A stretch of DNA of 64,000 bases from NCBI GenBank assembly GCA_017506865.1, contig JAFCMP010000514.1, positions 620,001 to 684,000 of the forward strand, read 5' to 3'. The position numbers were made by a program, and so were the translations under genes. The notes under the pieces were generated by a model. That model worked only from the letters and a program-made list of their open reading frames with translations. It did no database searches and was not told where the DNA came from. Shown piece by piece: positions 45,454 to 58,700 of the stretch; within the stretch, counting starts at the first letter, position 1; each line of letters begins with the position of its first letter. This DNA is from Tribonema minus (lineage: Eukaryota; Sar; Xanthophyceae; Tribonematales; Tribonemataceae).

Positions 45454-48400
45454 ATGGCGCGTGGCGACAATCGAGCTGCTGGTGGACTGCAGACCGCCAG
45501 GTCAGCGGACACGTGGATGAGCATGACAACCGAGATCCAGTCGCTCGTTGCCAGCGTGCACCGGAGCACCCCTGCAGCAGCAGCACCTGTGAGCGATGCT
45601 CCGGGCATGAGGATGGCCGACGAGCTCACCGGCATGTCCAAGAAGTGGCAGCGGCACTTCAGGCACAGCCAGTGGCAGCTCGCGGGCAAGCTGGGGGTGG
45701 CGGCGGGGGGCATGCTATTCCTGTCCATGTGCGTCGCGTGGACGCAGATCCTGTACCCTCTCGTCCTCAACTCCAAAGTGGCCTTCGAGGTCGTGCTGAG
45801 CGCTGAGGACCAGGCCTCCGGCGCGCCTGCCTACGCCGCCTTTACGCGTGACCTGTACGCCGCGGAGGCGGCGGCGGCGGCGGCGGCGCCCGCGGCCGCG
45901 CTCACCGCGCTGTACCTGTGGAACGTCACCAACGCGCGCGACGTCGTCGCTTCCGGCTACATGCCGCGCCTCGCGCAGGCCGGCCCGTACGCGTTCGTGC
46001 GCCGCACGCGCCGCTACGATATTGTCTTTGCGCCCAAAACCAGCCGCACCGTCTCGTACAAGGAGTGGTCGTACCTGGAGCCCGTGACGGACGCGCGCGC
46101 GTGCCGCGACATGGTGTTCCGCATGGACCTCGCGGCGCTCGCGCCAAACGCCACGGACTGCCCCGGCGCGGCGTGCGACTGCCGCGACCCCGCAGGCGAC
46201 GTCGTGACGGTGGTCAACACGCCGTTCCTGCGCCTCGTGCACGAGGAGACCCCTCAGGTGAAGTTGGACCTGAAGTACGCGCCTGCGAAGTGCGTCTGTG
46301 TGTGACTCTCAGGTTGATGTGCGCGCTGAGGCTGCAGGTACTCGCCAATCAGGCGGCCCCTGGTGAGGCCTGCATGAACTCTCCATACATAGTCTGTAAG
46401 AGTATGTGCGCTGCTCAATATGCTGGCGTGGACGGTAAACGTGTCGTGACGCCGCGTTCGACGCGACTCTGCGTTGACAATCATCAACATGCGGCTCCGT
46501 GTCTCTCCTGCAGATGAGAGTTGCCAGAGTGGCACCATCCTCAGTGCATATGGCGAGTACTCTGTAATAACATGCCCTGATCATTCCTTCAGAGCGTACG
46601 GCTGGAGTTGCAGTGTTCTCCACCAGGCGCTGTGTTGAAGCCGCAAGCTCACATCTTTCCACACCATGATTTTTGGACCTGATGCTTATGCTTGCTGTGC
46701 TCAAATACACGGTTTCCCAGCATTTGTGGTTGAGCCGGTACTCTGGTGCGCATTTGCTGTTGTCCTCTGCGAGCTGATAGATTTCGATCTGGGAACGGAT
46801 ACCATACACAAATACATAGCATACAGCACTCACTGAGCCTGCATTGTTTCAACTCGAGATTGTAATGCAGCTGCTGCATTAGCTAGTGCGTCCAGAAGCA
46901 CTCGATTTCGCGGCACACCGCGCAACAGATCTATCTCTCCCCCGCTGCCACAAGCATTTTCTTCTTTCCCGACTTCGTGCTGCAGTCACTGCACCCACAT
47001 AGTGCTTAATCAAAGGCGTATCGCTCAATGACGTATCGCCCAATGGCGGTGTCGCTGCTCCGCTGCTGCAGGGCCTCCTAGCGGACCTTGCGCAAGAAGT
47101 CTTCGAGGGCATACACACCGCGCTCACCGGCGGTTTCGTACTCGCGACCAAGGCGGCGCTGTTGCCGGGTATGCTGGAGTCCGTGTGGAAGTACCGCCGC
47201 GCCGCTGACGCCGCGCGGACCGTCGGCGCGCTGTATGCGCACATCGCCGGCGACATTGGAGCGGATGCCGCACGCAAAGCGTTCATAGCACCAGGTTAGC
47301 GGAACTTCACCCCTAACCCCAACCCTGATCCTACGAACCTAACCTCTGTCACAAAGTGCCCTAAATGCTGCACGAACCGTCAGCGCGCTGTATGCGCACA
47401 TTGCGGGCGACATCGGAGCTGATGCTGCACGCGATGCTTTCATAGCACTAGGTTAGTATAGCTTCAACTGTGAACCTAGCGAACACCTGCGAGCCCAAAA
47501 CCTAGCTCACCTGAATTGGTTTGGGTGTACCGCCATGCCACCGACGCCGCGTAAACCTTTGGCGCGCTGTATGCGCACATTGCGGGCGACGTCGGCACTG
47601 ATGCCGCACGTGACGCATTCATAGCCCCGGGTTAGAGCAGTCCTTCAACTCTGAACGTGACCCTGGTCCTAACCCTAACCCTAACTTAAGTCACCTAAGT
47701 GGGTGCGCGCCGCCGACGCCGCGCGAAACGTCCGTGCGCTCTATGGGCATGTTGGGGTGATGTGGAGCTGATGCCACACGCGACGCATTCATAGCACCAG
47801 GTCAGAGCACAACTTCAACCCGAACCTAAACCTGACCCTAGCCCTGACCCTAGCCTAAGTCACCTGAGTCTATGTGCGCCGCCGATGCCGCGTGAACTGG
47901 TTCGCTGCATGCGCATATTGAAGGCAGAATCGGAGCTGATGCTGCACGCGACGCGTTCATAGCACCAGGTCAGTATAGCTTGGACTTAAAACCTAACGAA
48001 CCCCTGAGAGCCCAACCCTAGCTCAGCTGAATTGGTGCGGGTGTCACCGATGCTGCGCAAACCGTCGGCGCGCTGTGTGCGCACATCGCGGCCGACGTGG
48101 GAGCTGATGCTGCACGCGACGCGTTCATTGCCCCAGGTCAGAGCAGAACTTCATCCCCATTTTCAACCCTGATCCTCAATCTTTTCCTAGCCCAAGTCGC
48201 CTGAGTCGGTGCACGCTGCGGATGCCGCGCCAACCGTCGGTGCGCTGTCGCGCACGCTGCCGGCAATTATTATCAGAGATGATGCCGCCCCCGCATCGCG
48301 TTCGCCCGTCAGAGCGGACTGTTACCCTAGCCCTCGCTCTAGCCCCCTGAGCGCAACTCTACTGTAGCTCATCAGAGTCGGAGTGAGTTTACCGCTGTCA

Positions 48401-51400
48401 GAGCTGCGCAAGCAACGTCAGTGCCGATGCCGCATGGGTCAGCGCAACATCAAGCCTAGCCCTAAGCCCGGCTTGCCTGAGTCGGCACCGCCGCGCGAGT
48501 CTGACGATATCCCCTACCCTCACCGTTACCCAGCCCCATTTCTAATCCTAGCCCACGTGAGCATCAGACCTCCGCTTTCGCCGCGTCAGGCTCCTGTTGC
48601 GTGAAGCGAGCCGGCAAAGTGCTGGCGTCTTTGCACTTCCGGACGACTTGAAGTAGCATCTGCTCGCCCTCGCAGCAGCTGCTACTTCGTGTGACACTTT
48701 CTTACCTATCGGAGACGTGCTGGGTCTGAGCACAGCTCGAGCGCACTCACATTTGAGCATCGGGGAGCATTCATGGTGCAGATGTTTCATGCTCTGTGCC
48801 CGCCCTCCTTGCTGCCGCGCACGTACAGGTGACCCCCCCGCCCCCCCCCCCCCCCCCTAAACTCCCCGTGGCTTGATGTAGTGAAAAGTTGTGCTTGCTC
48901 ACGCATGCTAGTAGTACTTCTCACACATGACTCCCCCCCCACCCTGCGCTTACGACACACCATCCATCGCGCAGGCACGCAGGATGCTGCCATAGACTGC
49001 GGCGGCTACTCCGTCCCCCCCGCCAGCGACGCCGCCGCCGCCCCGCCGTGCCCCTGGGGCGCCGGCGCCTACGTCGCCGCCGCCGCAGCAGCAGCAGCGC
49101 TCCCTGGCGCCGCGGCGCTCGCGCTCACGGCGGCGGAGGCGGAGCACCTGCTGGGCGCGCGCGCGCCGCCGCTGCTGAGCGCTGCTGCCGACGGCGCGCT
49201 GAGCGATGCCGCGAGCGTCCCCCTGTGGCTCGCGACGGGGCGCCTGCTGGGGGCGGACGCGCTGGCGGCGGTGGCGCCGTGGCCGATGCGCGGCGCGCGC
49301 GAGCCGGGCGACGGCGCGCAGCGCGCGGCGCTGGTCGCGCTCCTGTGCTCCTGGGAGCCCGCGGAGACGGGCGCGGCGGCGCCTGAGGAGCGGAGCGCGG
49401 GGTGGGGGGAGTGCGGCGCAAAGGTGGATGGGGTGGCGGCGTGGCTGTTTGCGACGTGGTACCGGGAAAGCGGGTGAGTGCGGCCGTGTGAGTGGTATGG
49501 TAACCCTGATTCCCACGCTTGGAGTGAGGGTTCGGGGTGGTAACCCTGACTCCGAAGGTGAAAAATAGAGCGGGTGAGTGCGAGAGCGCTGCGTGGTTGG
49601 GTTGAATCAGGGGTAGGGTCGGGTCAGTTACTGCAAGAAAGGGGCCATAATTATAGGCCGCAGCAGGGTCAAGTGAGGGTTGAGAATCGGGCAAGTGACC
49701 GTGAAATTGGGGTCAGGTTTCTAGGCTGCAGTAGGGTCAAATCAGGGTTAAGGGCTGGGTCAGTGACTGTAAGAGTATGGTCGGGATTGTAGGGTGATCA
49801 ACTCTAATCCTGGGCGCTAGTAACACCAACCCAAACTTTACCCGCAACGAGAGAGGGTTAGGGGGGGGGGGAGTAGGCGCCCCTTGGGGGGCAGGGTAGG
49901 TATGGTAGCTCTAATATCCAAGCTTGGAGTCAACGTTTGGGGTGGTAACCCCAACACCCAAAGTTAAGTAGAGATTACAATTGGGGAGCGAGAGAGCGAG
50001 GTGCGCTTGGGCTGAGTAAGGGGTAGGGTATGTGTCAGCGACCCTCAAGTCGGGGTTTGGATTTGGGTGATCAACCCTGCTGGTCCGAGTAACCCACACC
50101 CAAACTCAACGTATGAGTAGAGCGTGTGAGTGGACACGCAAGGCACCCTTCAGGTGAGGTAGGTATGGTAATTCTAGCCCCAAGCTTAGTGTAAGGGTTG
50201 GGGACAGTAGCCCTAAGATGAGGGTTTATATTAGGGTGACAAAACCCCAGCCTGTCTTCCCCTTTACTCATGGAAAGCTTACATCTCATTGACAACATCC
50301 GATGCACACCTGCGTCATGTATGATTCCACGGAGTGGCTGAACGCTGCTGACGCCGCGGCCCTACATAGTCTGCTGGCATTTGCGCACCCCCCTTGTTCT
50401 GCACTCACAACAAGCATACATCTCATGAACGGCATCTGCTGCACACCTTCACCGCGCGCAGCTCCGCAAAGCGTGTCACAGCAGAGTGGCTGAGCGCTGC
50501 TGACGCTGCCACATTCCAACTTGATATTGTTACGCCGACCCCCCGTCCTTCACCCAAGGGCGGAGGACTTGGTGCTGACTTCAAATTGAAATCTGTCACT
50601 GTGGGTCTCTCTGGCGCACCTGCGCCACGTACCTGCAGCTCCACAGGGCGCGCCACAACGGAGTGGCTGAGCGCTGCTGCCACTGCCTTGCGCACCCATC
50701 CTCTCCTTCACTCATGGAAGTATAATACAATACTTGCAGCACATCTCACCTGAGGGAGACTCAAAAAAAAGTACAACTCACGGACAACATCTGCTGCACG
50801 CATGCGCCGCTCGCAGTTCCGCAAACCGCGTCACAACGGAGTGGCTGAGCACTGCTGACGCTGCCACCCTCGCCTGCGGGCCTTTGCGCGCCCATTTTCT
50901 TCTGTACTCACTACAAGTACACACTCCGCACGCAGTTCCGCGGAGCGCGTCGCGGCGGAATGGGTGAGCGCTGCTGCCGCTGCCACCTCCCAGCTTGATG
51001 TCATTGCGCCGCCCCCCCTCCTTCACTCAAGCGCACAGGACTCAGTGCCGAATACATGGTTTCCTCATGCGCACCTGCACCACGTACGTGCAGTTCCGCG
51101 GAGCGCGTCACAACGGAGTGGCTGAGCGCTGCTGACGCTGCCACCCTCGCCTGCGACGGAGCGTCGGACGCCTGCGGCTGGCCCATAGGCGCTGCCGCGG
51201 GGCTGTCGCTTGAGGCGGCGCGCAGCATCATGGATCCGGGACTCGCGACGGTCTCGGTGAGCGCTGCTGCATTGATTTGCTTTCCCCTGGGGGTATGTAG
51301 GTTGGACAGTTTAATTGCATTGATTTTCTCCTGGACATGTGGGTCATGGAGTACGTGCCATTAAGCGTAGGCGCTGCCGCGGGGCTGTCGCCCGGCATCA

Positions 51401-52631
51401 TGGATCCGGGACTCGCGACGGTCTCGGTGAGCGCTGCTGCAGTGGTTTCTTCTTTTCCTGGGGGGTAATCCTCATGGGACGTGGGCTGGGGGTTTGTGCT
51501 GCAGTGAACTGCCATGACTGGCATTTCTGCACAAGGCTGCTGCTAACAGAGCTGTCACACACATCAGCAATATCACACACAGAGTGAGAATGCGTTTTGA
51601 TGCTCCCGCACAGCGCCCTGCGTCCGCTTGCATGGACCCAGCAAACCGCCAACGCCTGCAGTACCAGTAGCTGTAACTGCAGCCCGCTCTGCATGACAAG
51701 ATGCCAGGGCCTGCGGCGGCTGTTCATGTAACTTCAACTTGTTGAACCGTAGCTTCATGTTTGAACTTGCTGCTGCTGCGCCGCAGTGCTGCGCGCGGGA
51801 TGTGACTGTAACCTCATCTTCTTGAACTTGCTGCTGTGACGCTCCGTGCAGGACGCCCCCTCGCTGCTCAGCGTGCACTCCCCCAAGGGGTTCATCCTGT
51901 GGGCGGATGCGTACCGCTATTGTTCCGCACCAGACCGGAGCTGTGCCGAGTTCTCCCCCTCTGCCATAGAGGCCGCAACTGTGACTCTCCCTGCGAACTT
52001 CCCTGCAGGTGACACTCCTTTGTAGTTGTTTGCTTACTGCAGCCTTAATCGTTAGATCGTGTCATTGCGTGTTGCGGCGATCTGCCAGCAGCTACGGCAG
52101 TGACTCTCTCCTTGAAGGCAGGGTTGCTCTGCAAACTTCGCAGTATGTTGGGGGGTGTTGCACGACTTTGCAGCAGCAACAACAATGCCTGTGCCACTCC
52201 TCATGTAGGACACTGCATCACCTTTATTCGGAGTTACATGCACCATATGTACCTGAACACAAAGCCTACATGCCCTCTGCTACTGACAGCCGTGTAGCTC
52301 TCAGCCTGTTCAACCAGACATTGGTGTGCATGTGCCTTCAATGCGTGGTCCTGATATACATAACCACACAAGCCTATCTGCCCTTTCCTACTGACAGTCG
52401 CGTAGCTCTTACTCTCAGCCACTGGCCATCGATGTGCGTGCTGCCTTAGGTCACGGCGGCTAGGGTTAGGGTTGGGGCTAGCGCAGTGCTCACTGCCCCA
52501 TCCCATCTTCAACATCCGTCTCAAAACCACGCGGATACGCATACTTCAACACGCACAATGACCCCCACTTCAACTCACACGCGCGCGCGCCCCCCTCGAC
52601 ACCCATCTCGCTGCGCTGCGCGTACTTGAAC

Positions 52632-52727
<96 letters not shown>

Positions 52728-55700
52728 CAACTCACCCCCTTGACCCCCCCCTTCGCCCCCCCCCCCCCCCCCCGCCGCAGCTGACGCCGCAGCAGACCCC
52801 AGCGGCGCCGCGCGCGCCGCCGCCATCTGCAGCACCGCTCAGTACCTCTTCCGCAACTGGGCCGGTACCTCACCGTGGGCGGCGGGCGCGGCGGCGCGCT
52901 ACTTGAGCGCCGTCCTTCCGCAGGGCACGTTCTCCGTAACCGACGACCTGACGGCGCTGGGGTACGCGCAGTGGGGCGGCGGCCACGTCACGCGCGCGCT
53001 GTATGGGCTGCCGAGCGTGACGGCGGTCGCGCGCGCCGGCGCGTGGGCGCTCGTTCCGAGAAGGTTCTACGGCGCGCTCCCCGAGTTTGGCGCGCGCGCC
53101 GCCGCGGCGGGGTACCCGTCGATGGCGCTGCCGGTGGCGACGGCGCGCGCGCTGCTGACGGGTGAGCGCTGCTGCGGACGGGTAGGGGGTGTGTGCGTTG
53201 TCGGATAATGCGACATGTTTTTGTTGCAGCTGACGTAGTAACTGGTGTTGATAAATGTTTGTCACGCAGGCGGCGTGCTGCTGCCGACATGGCGCTGTGC
53301 TCGCTAGCAGTGTTGGGGGCCTGAGACTCTGCTGTCGACATCTACCTCAAGAATTCGTTGTAGTACAGTGTCGTAGGGGCTCTGTGCAGGTACGACATAG
53401 GAGCGTTGTGGCTCATGGTACCATCATTGGTTTCATGAAATTCACTGAGACTTTTGTGAGTCATCGCTTGTTGACGTTGTAGACTGAACAGCGCCTTGAC
53501 TGCAAGCCTGCCACCACGCCATCGCCAATGCTTGTGGCAGCATTAGCACATCAACCGCATCCTATCATCACTCTTCAGACCGTTTGAACTTGCGGTAACG
53601 ATTGGAGTCAGCTAGGTAAGGGCCAGGGTTGGACACCCGCCATGCACACATTCAGTGCTCGCGCACTCGCACAGAACCGGGCTCACTCATTCACCGTACG
53701 ACTAGCACGCACACACAACAATGGCACGGCGTTGCACACGAACTTCATACTCACGACAATGCCACGCGTACTTGCAGGGCTTGGTGCTCAAGCCCTCAGA
53801 AAGCACGCGGGTGTCTTTGCAGGGCTAGCGTGCGCGGACGACGCTGGCAGACGGTGGCGCAACTCATTACCAGGGCAATGTTGTGCACACCTGCACCCTC
53901 AGCCGACGACCGTACCTCTCCCTTTGCCGCAGGGCTGGCGCGCGCAGACGACGCTGGGAGGGCGCTGCGCAAGCACGTCATCACACGCGCCACCACCTAC
54001 TCACGGCAATGTTTCGCGTACTTGCAGTAACAGGTGCTCAAGTTCTCAAACACGCGGTTGTCTCGTTCACCGCAGGGCTAGCACGCGCAGACGACGCTGG
54101 GAGGGCGCTGCGCGCGCACGTCATCACGCGCGCCACCACCTACTACGGCACCGGCGACGGCGACGGCTTCGCGGCCGGCGACGCCATGCACGTGGAGGAG
54201 AACACTGCGGCGGACTACGCCACTGACGACCCGCAGGTAATGACATCCATTGCTCAGGAAGGGCTAATTATTGTCTTTGACGAAGGCAGTAACGGTCCTG
54301 AAGTGGGTTTAAGTGGGACATTGAATTTGGCACAGCATCGGCAATAGCAACGGTTTTTCCCCGATCTTTGGGTGAGAACACCGCCGCAGCCTACGCCACT
54401 GACGATCCGCAGGTAGCGACATCCGTTTTTCTTTTGTCACTGATGGTGTGTGGTGAGGACAGTGACGTGTCAAAAGTGTGATTGTCAGTCAAGTTGGGAT
54501 AAAGTACAGTTGACACAGCACAGTGGTGACGGCTTCGCGGCCGGCGATGCGATGCGCGTGGACAAGAACATCGCGGCAGACTACGCCCCCGATGACCCGC
54601 AGGTAACGACATCCGTTGTTGTATTTAAGTCGATTGGTATGTTACAAGGGTGGTGAATTTGCTGGACTGCCGGCGGCTGCGCGATGCGGGTGGACGCGAA
54701 CGCTGTTGCAGACTACGCAGCTGGCGACTGGCAGGCAACAACCTGAGGTACTTGGGAAGTATTTTTTTATGATTGGTCGTTGGCAAAGGCGGTAATGTTG
54801 CTAGAGTGCTGCCGCTGATGCGGTGCACATGGACTAGAGCGCTGTAGCAGACTGCGCCGCTGGCAACCCGCTGGCAGTGACCTCGGTTGTTCCGTTTCAG
54901 AGCCTGTCAGACTATCCGACTATGTGTATTGACGGTCTGTGACGAGGGGCAGTGACGTCATGCACAGAAAAGCAGACCATTCATGCGCTACCGCCGCCGC
55001 CGCCGCCGTCGCAGGTGATCGCGGCGCTGGGCGGCGACGCCGCCGCCGCGGCGCGCCACCTGGCGGCGCTCTGCGCCACCACGCTCAGCAGCGCGGCGGA
55101 GTGCGCAGCGCTCGACACGTACCACCAACACTGCGTGGCGTCGGCGCTGCTGCCCGACAGCGTCGCGGTGAACTGCGACGCGTTCCAGACGCGCGTCGCG
55201 AACCCCGCGCGCGACCCGCTGCGCGGCGCGCAGTGCACGGCGGCGCGGCTCGAGGTGCACTACCACCCCTGGCCGAAGCAGGCGGGCGGGGTGCTTGCGG
55301 ACGCGCTGTCGAGCTACGTGTGGCGCCAGGTATGTAGGTATAAGTATGCATAGGTACGGTGTGGTGCCAGTACTGATATAGGTTTAGTGATGCTGGGTAT
55401 GTAGGTATATGGGTGCTACAGATATGTAGGTACGGGTGGCGTGAGGTATCTTGGGTACGAGTGGTTAAGTATGGGTATGGGTAGGTAGCGGCGGCGCCAT
55501 TGTGTGCAGGTATGGGTGGCACTGGGTATGTAGGCATTGGTCACTTCAGGTATGCAGGTGCGTGGCGGCATGGGGCACGTGGGCACGAGTGGTGCCAGGC
55601 ATGATGGTCTGCAGAGACTGCAAGTGCGTCGCCACGTGCGCAACCCTTCGCACCGCGCTGCACAACCGCGCCCTCAGGCGCTGACGGGCACTTAACGTTG

Positions 55701-58700
55701 GGCTCAGTTTGAGGCCCACCACGTCGTGCGAGTGCTATCGGGCCGTCCACCCAGCAACCCGCATGACTCCCTTTGCTCTCCTTGCTGCGCCAACAGAGGA
55801 CGCTCTGTTTGTCTGCGCTGTACGCGAAAGAAGCACCAGCGCGCACATGCGCTCGTGACCCGTGGCCACAACGCTCAGGCACAGGCTGCATTGACCCGTG
55901 GCCACAACGCTCAGGCACAGGCTGCATGTACAGCCTGCGAACGTTCACGAACGAATCGTCGCGCACTACCGGACGCACTGCCCCACCATTATCCTAACCC
56001 TAACCCTAGCCCTGACCCTTACTCTAATCCTAGCCCTAGCCTTAACCACGCACCAAAACTTCTCGCGCGCAGGCGCTCATGGGCGCCGGTTGCGCATGCG
56101 CCTGCAGGCATCGCACTACTCAAGGAAGGCTCACTAATCACCACCTTCTGCGCTGCATAAGCACCTTGTGCTACTGCCGGAAAGAACTGCGAACGGGAGT
56201 GGGGTTAGGGTTAGGGTTAGGGTTAGGGTTAGGATTGCTGTTGTGGACGGCCAGGTCCCGCTGTTGTACCTTGTCTGCATGCATCCGCCGCTATCGCGCA
56301 ATTGCCCAGGGACCAGCGATACTTCTTCTTTCGCACCAGCACAAAGGCACTGACTTTGATCTGTTTCACGCACCCGCGCTGACATTTACGAACCACGCCG
56401 CAGGTGCTCATGGACGGCGGCTACGTGTGCGCCTGCAGGTGACCAACGCACCACCTAACCCTAACCCTCTAACCCTAGCCCTAACCCTGACCCTAACCCC
56501 AACCCTAACCCTCGTAGGTGCTCATGGACGGTGGGTACGTGTGCGCCGCCGGCGTCGCCGCGGCCGACGACTGCGACCACGCGCGCGGCGGCCTCTTCAC
56601 CACCGCCCCCGCGCTCAACGTCCTCTTCCGCGGCCGCGCCGACCCGCTCGTCATGAAGCTGCTGAGCACCCGCTACCGCGCGCGCGGCGTGAGCTACGCG
56701 TGCGCCACCCCCGCGGCGATCGCACGCGACGCCGACACCTGCGCGATGATCGAGAGCGGCGCGCCGTGCGGCGGCGACGGCGGCTTCACCGTGCGCGCTG
56801 ACGGCGGCGGAGCGTCGCCGGTTGAAGTTGTGAGCGTGTCGCCCGCGCAGCCGGCGCTGTGGCATGCCGCCGAGGTGCAGCTGCCACGCGGCGGCGGCGG
56901 CGTGCGCAGCCCCGTCTTTGCGCTGCGGCCGGGCGGCACGTGGGGCGACGAGGCGTTTCAGAAGGCGCAGGCGTGCGGCGACTGGCGCATGCTGGGGGGG
57001 CCCGCGGGGCTGTGGAACAGGCGAGACAACAACTTCAACATTGTCAACACTTCAACATGTCACAACTTCAATGATGTAACAACTTCAACATGTAACAACT
57101 CCCATTGTCACAACTTATACGTTGGACTTGGTGGGCCCTAACCTCAAGGCTGATGAACCCCAAAGCCAGCCTTCAGTGGGTGTCGTGTGCACAGCAGACG
57201 GGTTTTAAAACATGTGGAACAGGCAAGCACACAACTTCAACTTCGTACCCTTGCAAGTATGCGGCTGGCCCGAATTCTAGGCCTGACCACTTTTCTAGCC
57301 CTCAATGCATTTCGTGTGCGCAGCCAATCGACCATGTCCAGACATGCTGCGGCGCAAGACTTGCATTGTCACGTGCCACATGGCGTAGGTACCAGGCCAC
57401 TGAGTACGATTTGTATTCCGTGCACGTTTTGTCATGGCATGTACGTGAGAGGTTCAGGATCAGTGGCTAGTGTGTTAATATCATGATGGAAATAGGGGTA
57501 GAGCTAGGCCACGACGCATTGCTACTGCGCCATGTGCAGCGGCTTGCAACGCTGGAGGAATAAGGTTAGGATTTGAGTTGAGGGCAGGGGTCGAAGTGAG
57601 GGTTAGGGTTAGCGCTAGGTTACTCTGCAGCAGGCACGGGCGCAGACGTCAGTGGCAACATTCAGCAGCCGTGAGCCAACAGGACAGGCGCTTTCCAGTG
57701 TGCAGCCACATCGCACAGCGTTCCAGCCTGAGTCAGAGTCTGATTCACATCACGATGCCACAGCAGGGCCCCATTCACTCACTATCACCACATCGCCTAT
57801 CCGTGCAGCTGCGAGACGACACTGGAGACAGGCCGCGAGGGCTTGGACAGAGTCGGGCAGTACGTAGCAATCCACGGCAACACGACCATCTACCCCATAC
57901 CCGCCGCAGCTGCCGCAGCTGCTGCCGCCGACGCGCGCGCCGCCGCCGCCGCCGCGGCACCAGCTGCTGCTGCTGCAGCCGCGGCAATGACCACCACTGC
58001 CGCCACTAGCACTGGTGGCAGCGGCAGCAGCGGCGGCAGCAGCAGCGCGCTGCGGGTCGGCGGCGGCGGCGTGACGGCGAGCTTCGCCCCGCAGCTGTGG
58101 GAGGGGTTCGCGCGCTACGCGCTGCCGTACGGCGCGCGGCGCTCCGGAACGCGCGCGGACGGTTCCGGGACCGTTCCCGTGCTCTCCGGCGACGCGCTGA
58201 CGGTGTTTGCCATGGCGCGCGAGGACGCGCAGGCGCTGAGCAGCGCTGAGAAGCGCGCAGCAGCGCTCAGGGTGCCGACGCCGACGACGAATGCGCAGCT
58301 GACGGCGCGGCCGGAGGTGTACGCGCCGGTGAACCGGTACTACGCGGGCCCCAGGTGGGTAGGCATGTATGGTGATGGCGAGTGTGTGATACATTCTTGA
58401 GGTATGTGTATATGTATTTGTATGTATAGAAGCTGCAAGCACGGCCGGAGGTGTACGCACCGGTGAACGAACCGGTACTACGCGGGCTCCAGGTAGGCAT
58501 GTATGGTGATAATGAGTGATACCCCAGAGGTACTGCAGAGGCATGTATTTCGTATGTATATACATAGGAGCTGGCTGAACGTACGGAGGTGTACGCGCCG
58601 GTGAACCGGTGCTGCCCGGGCCCCAGGTAGGCATGTACGCATCTCAAATCGTTGCTCCTAGCACCACTTGCACCTCAAGGCAAGTGGGGTGTCAGGCGCG

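Noticed and set aside
46337..46361. Possible micro-exon VLANQAAPG in the CD36-family gene
   Set aside because: Splice-like borders exist, but its phase would force exon 2 out of frame. Joining 46257 directly to 47072 keeps the frame throughout.
47357..48315. CRISPR-like or satellite interpretation of the evenly spaced repeats
   Set aside because: The units are homologous to the adjacent exon edge and its splice donor, degenerate, without unique spacers, in a eukaryotic intron.
52490..52835. Cys-Val repeat frames
   Set aside because: Direct translation of the CA microsatellite and nearby C-rich tract inside an intron.
56197..56232. A chromosome end (telomere)
   Set aside because: The tract is only ~30 bases, interstitial, inside an intron, and other tracts lie in both orientations with genes on both sides.
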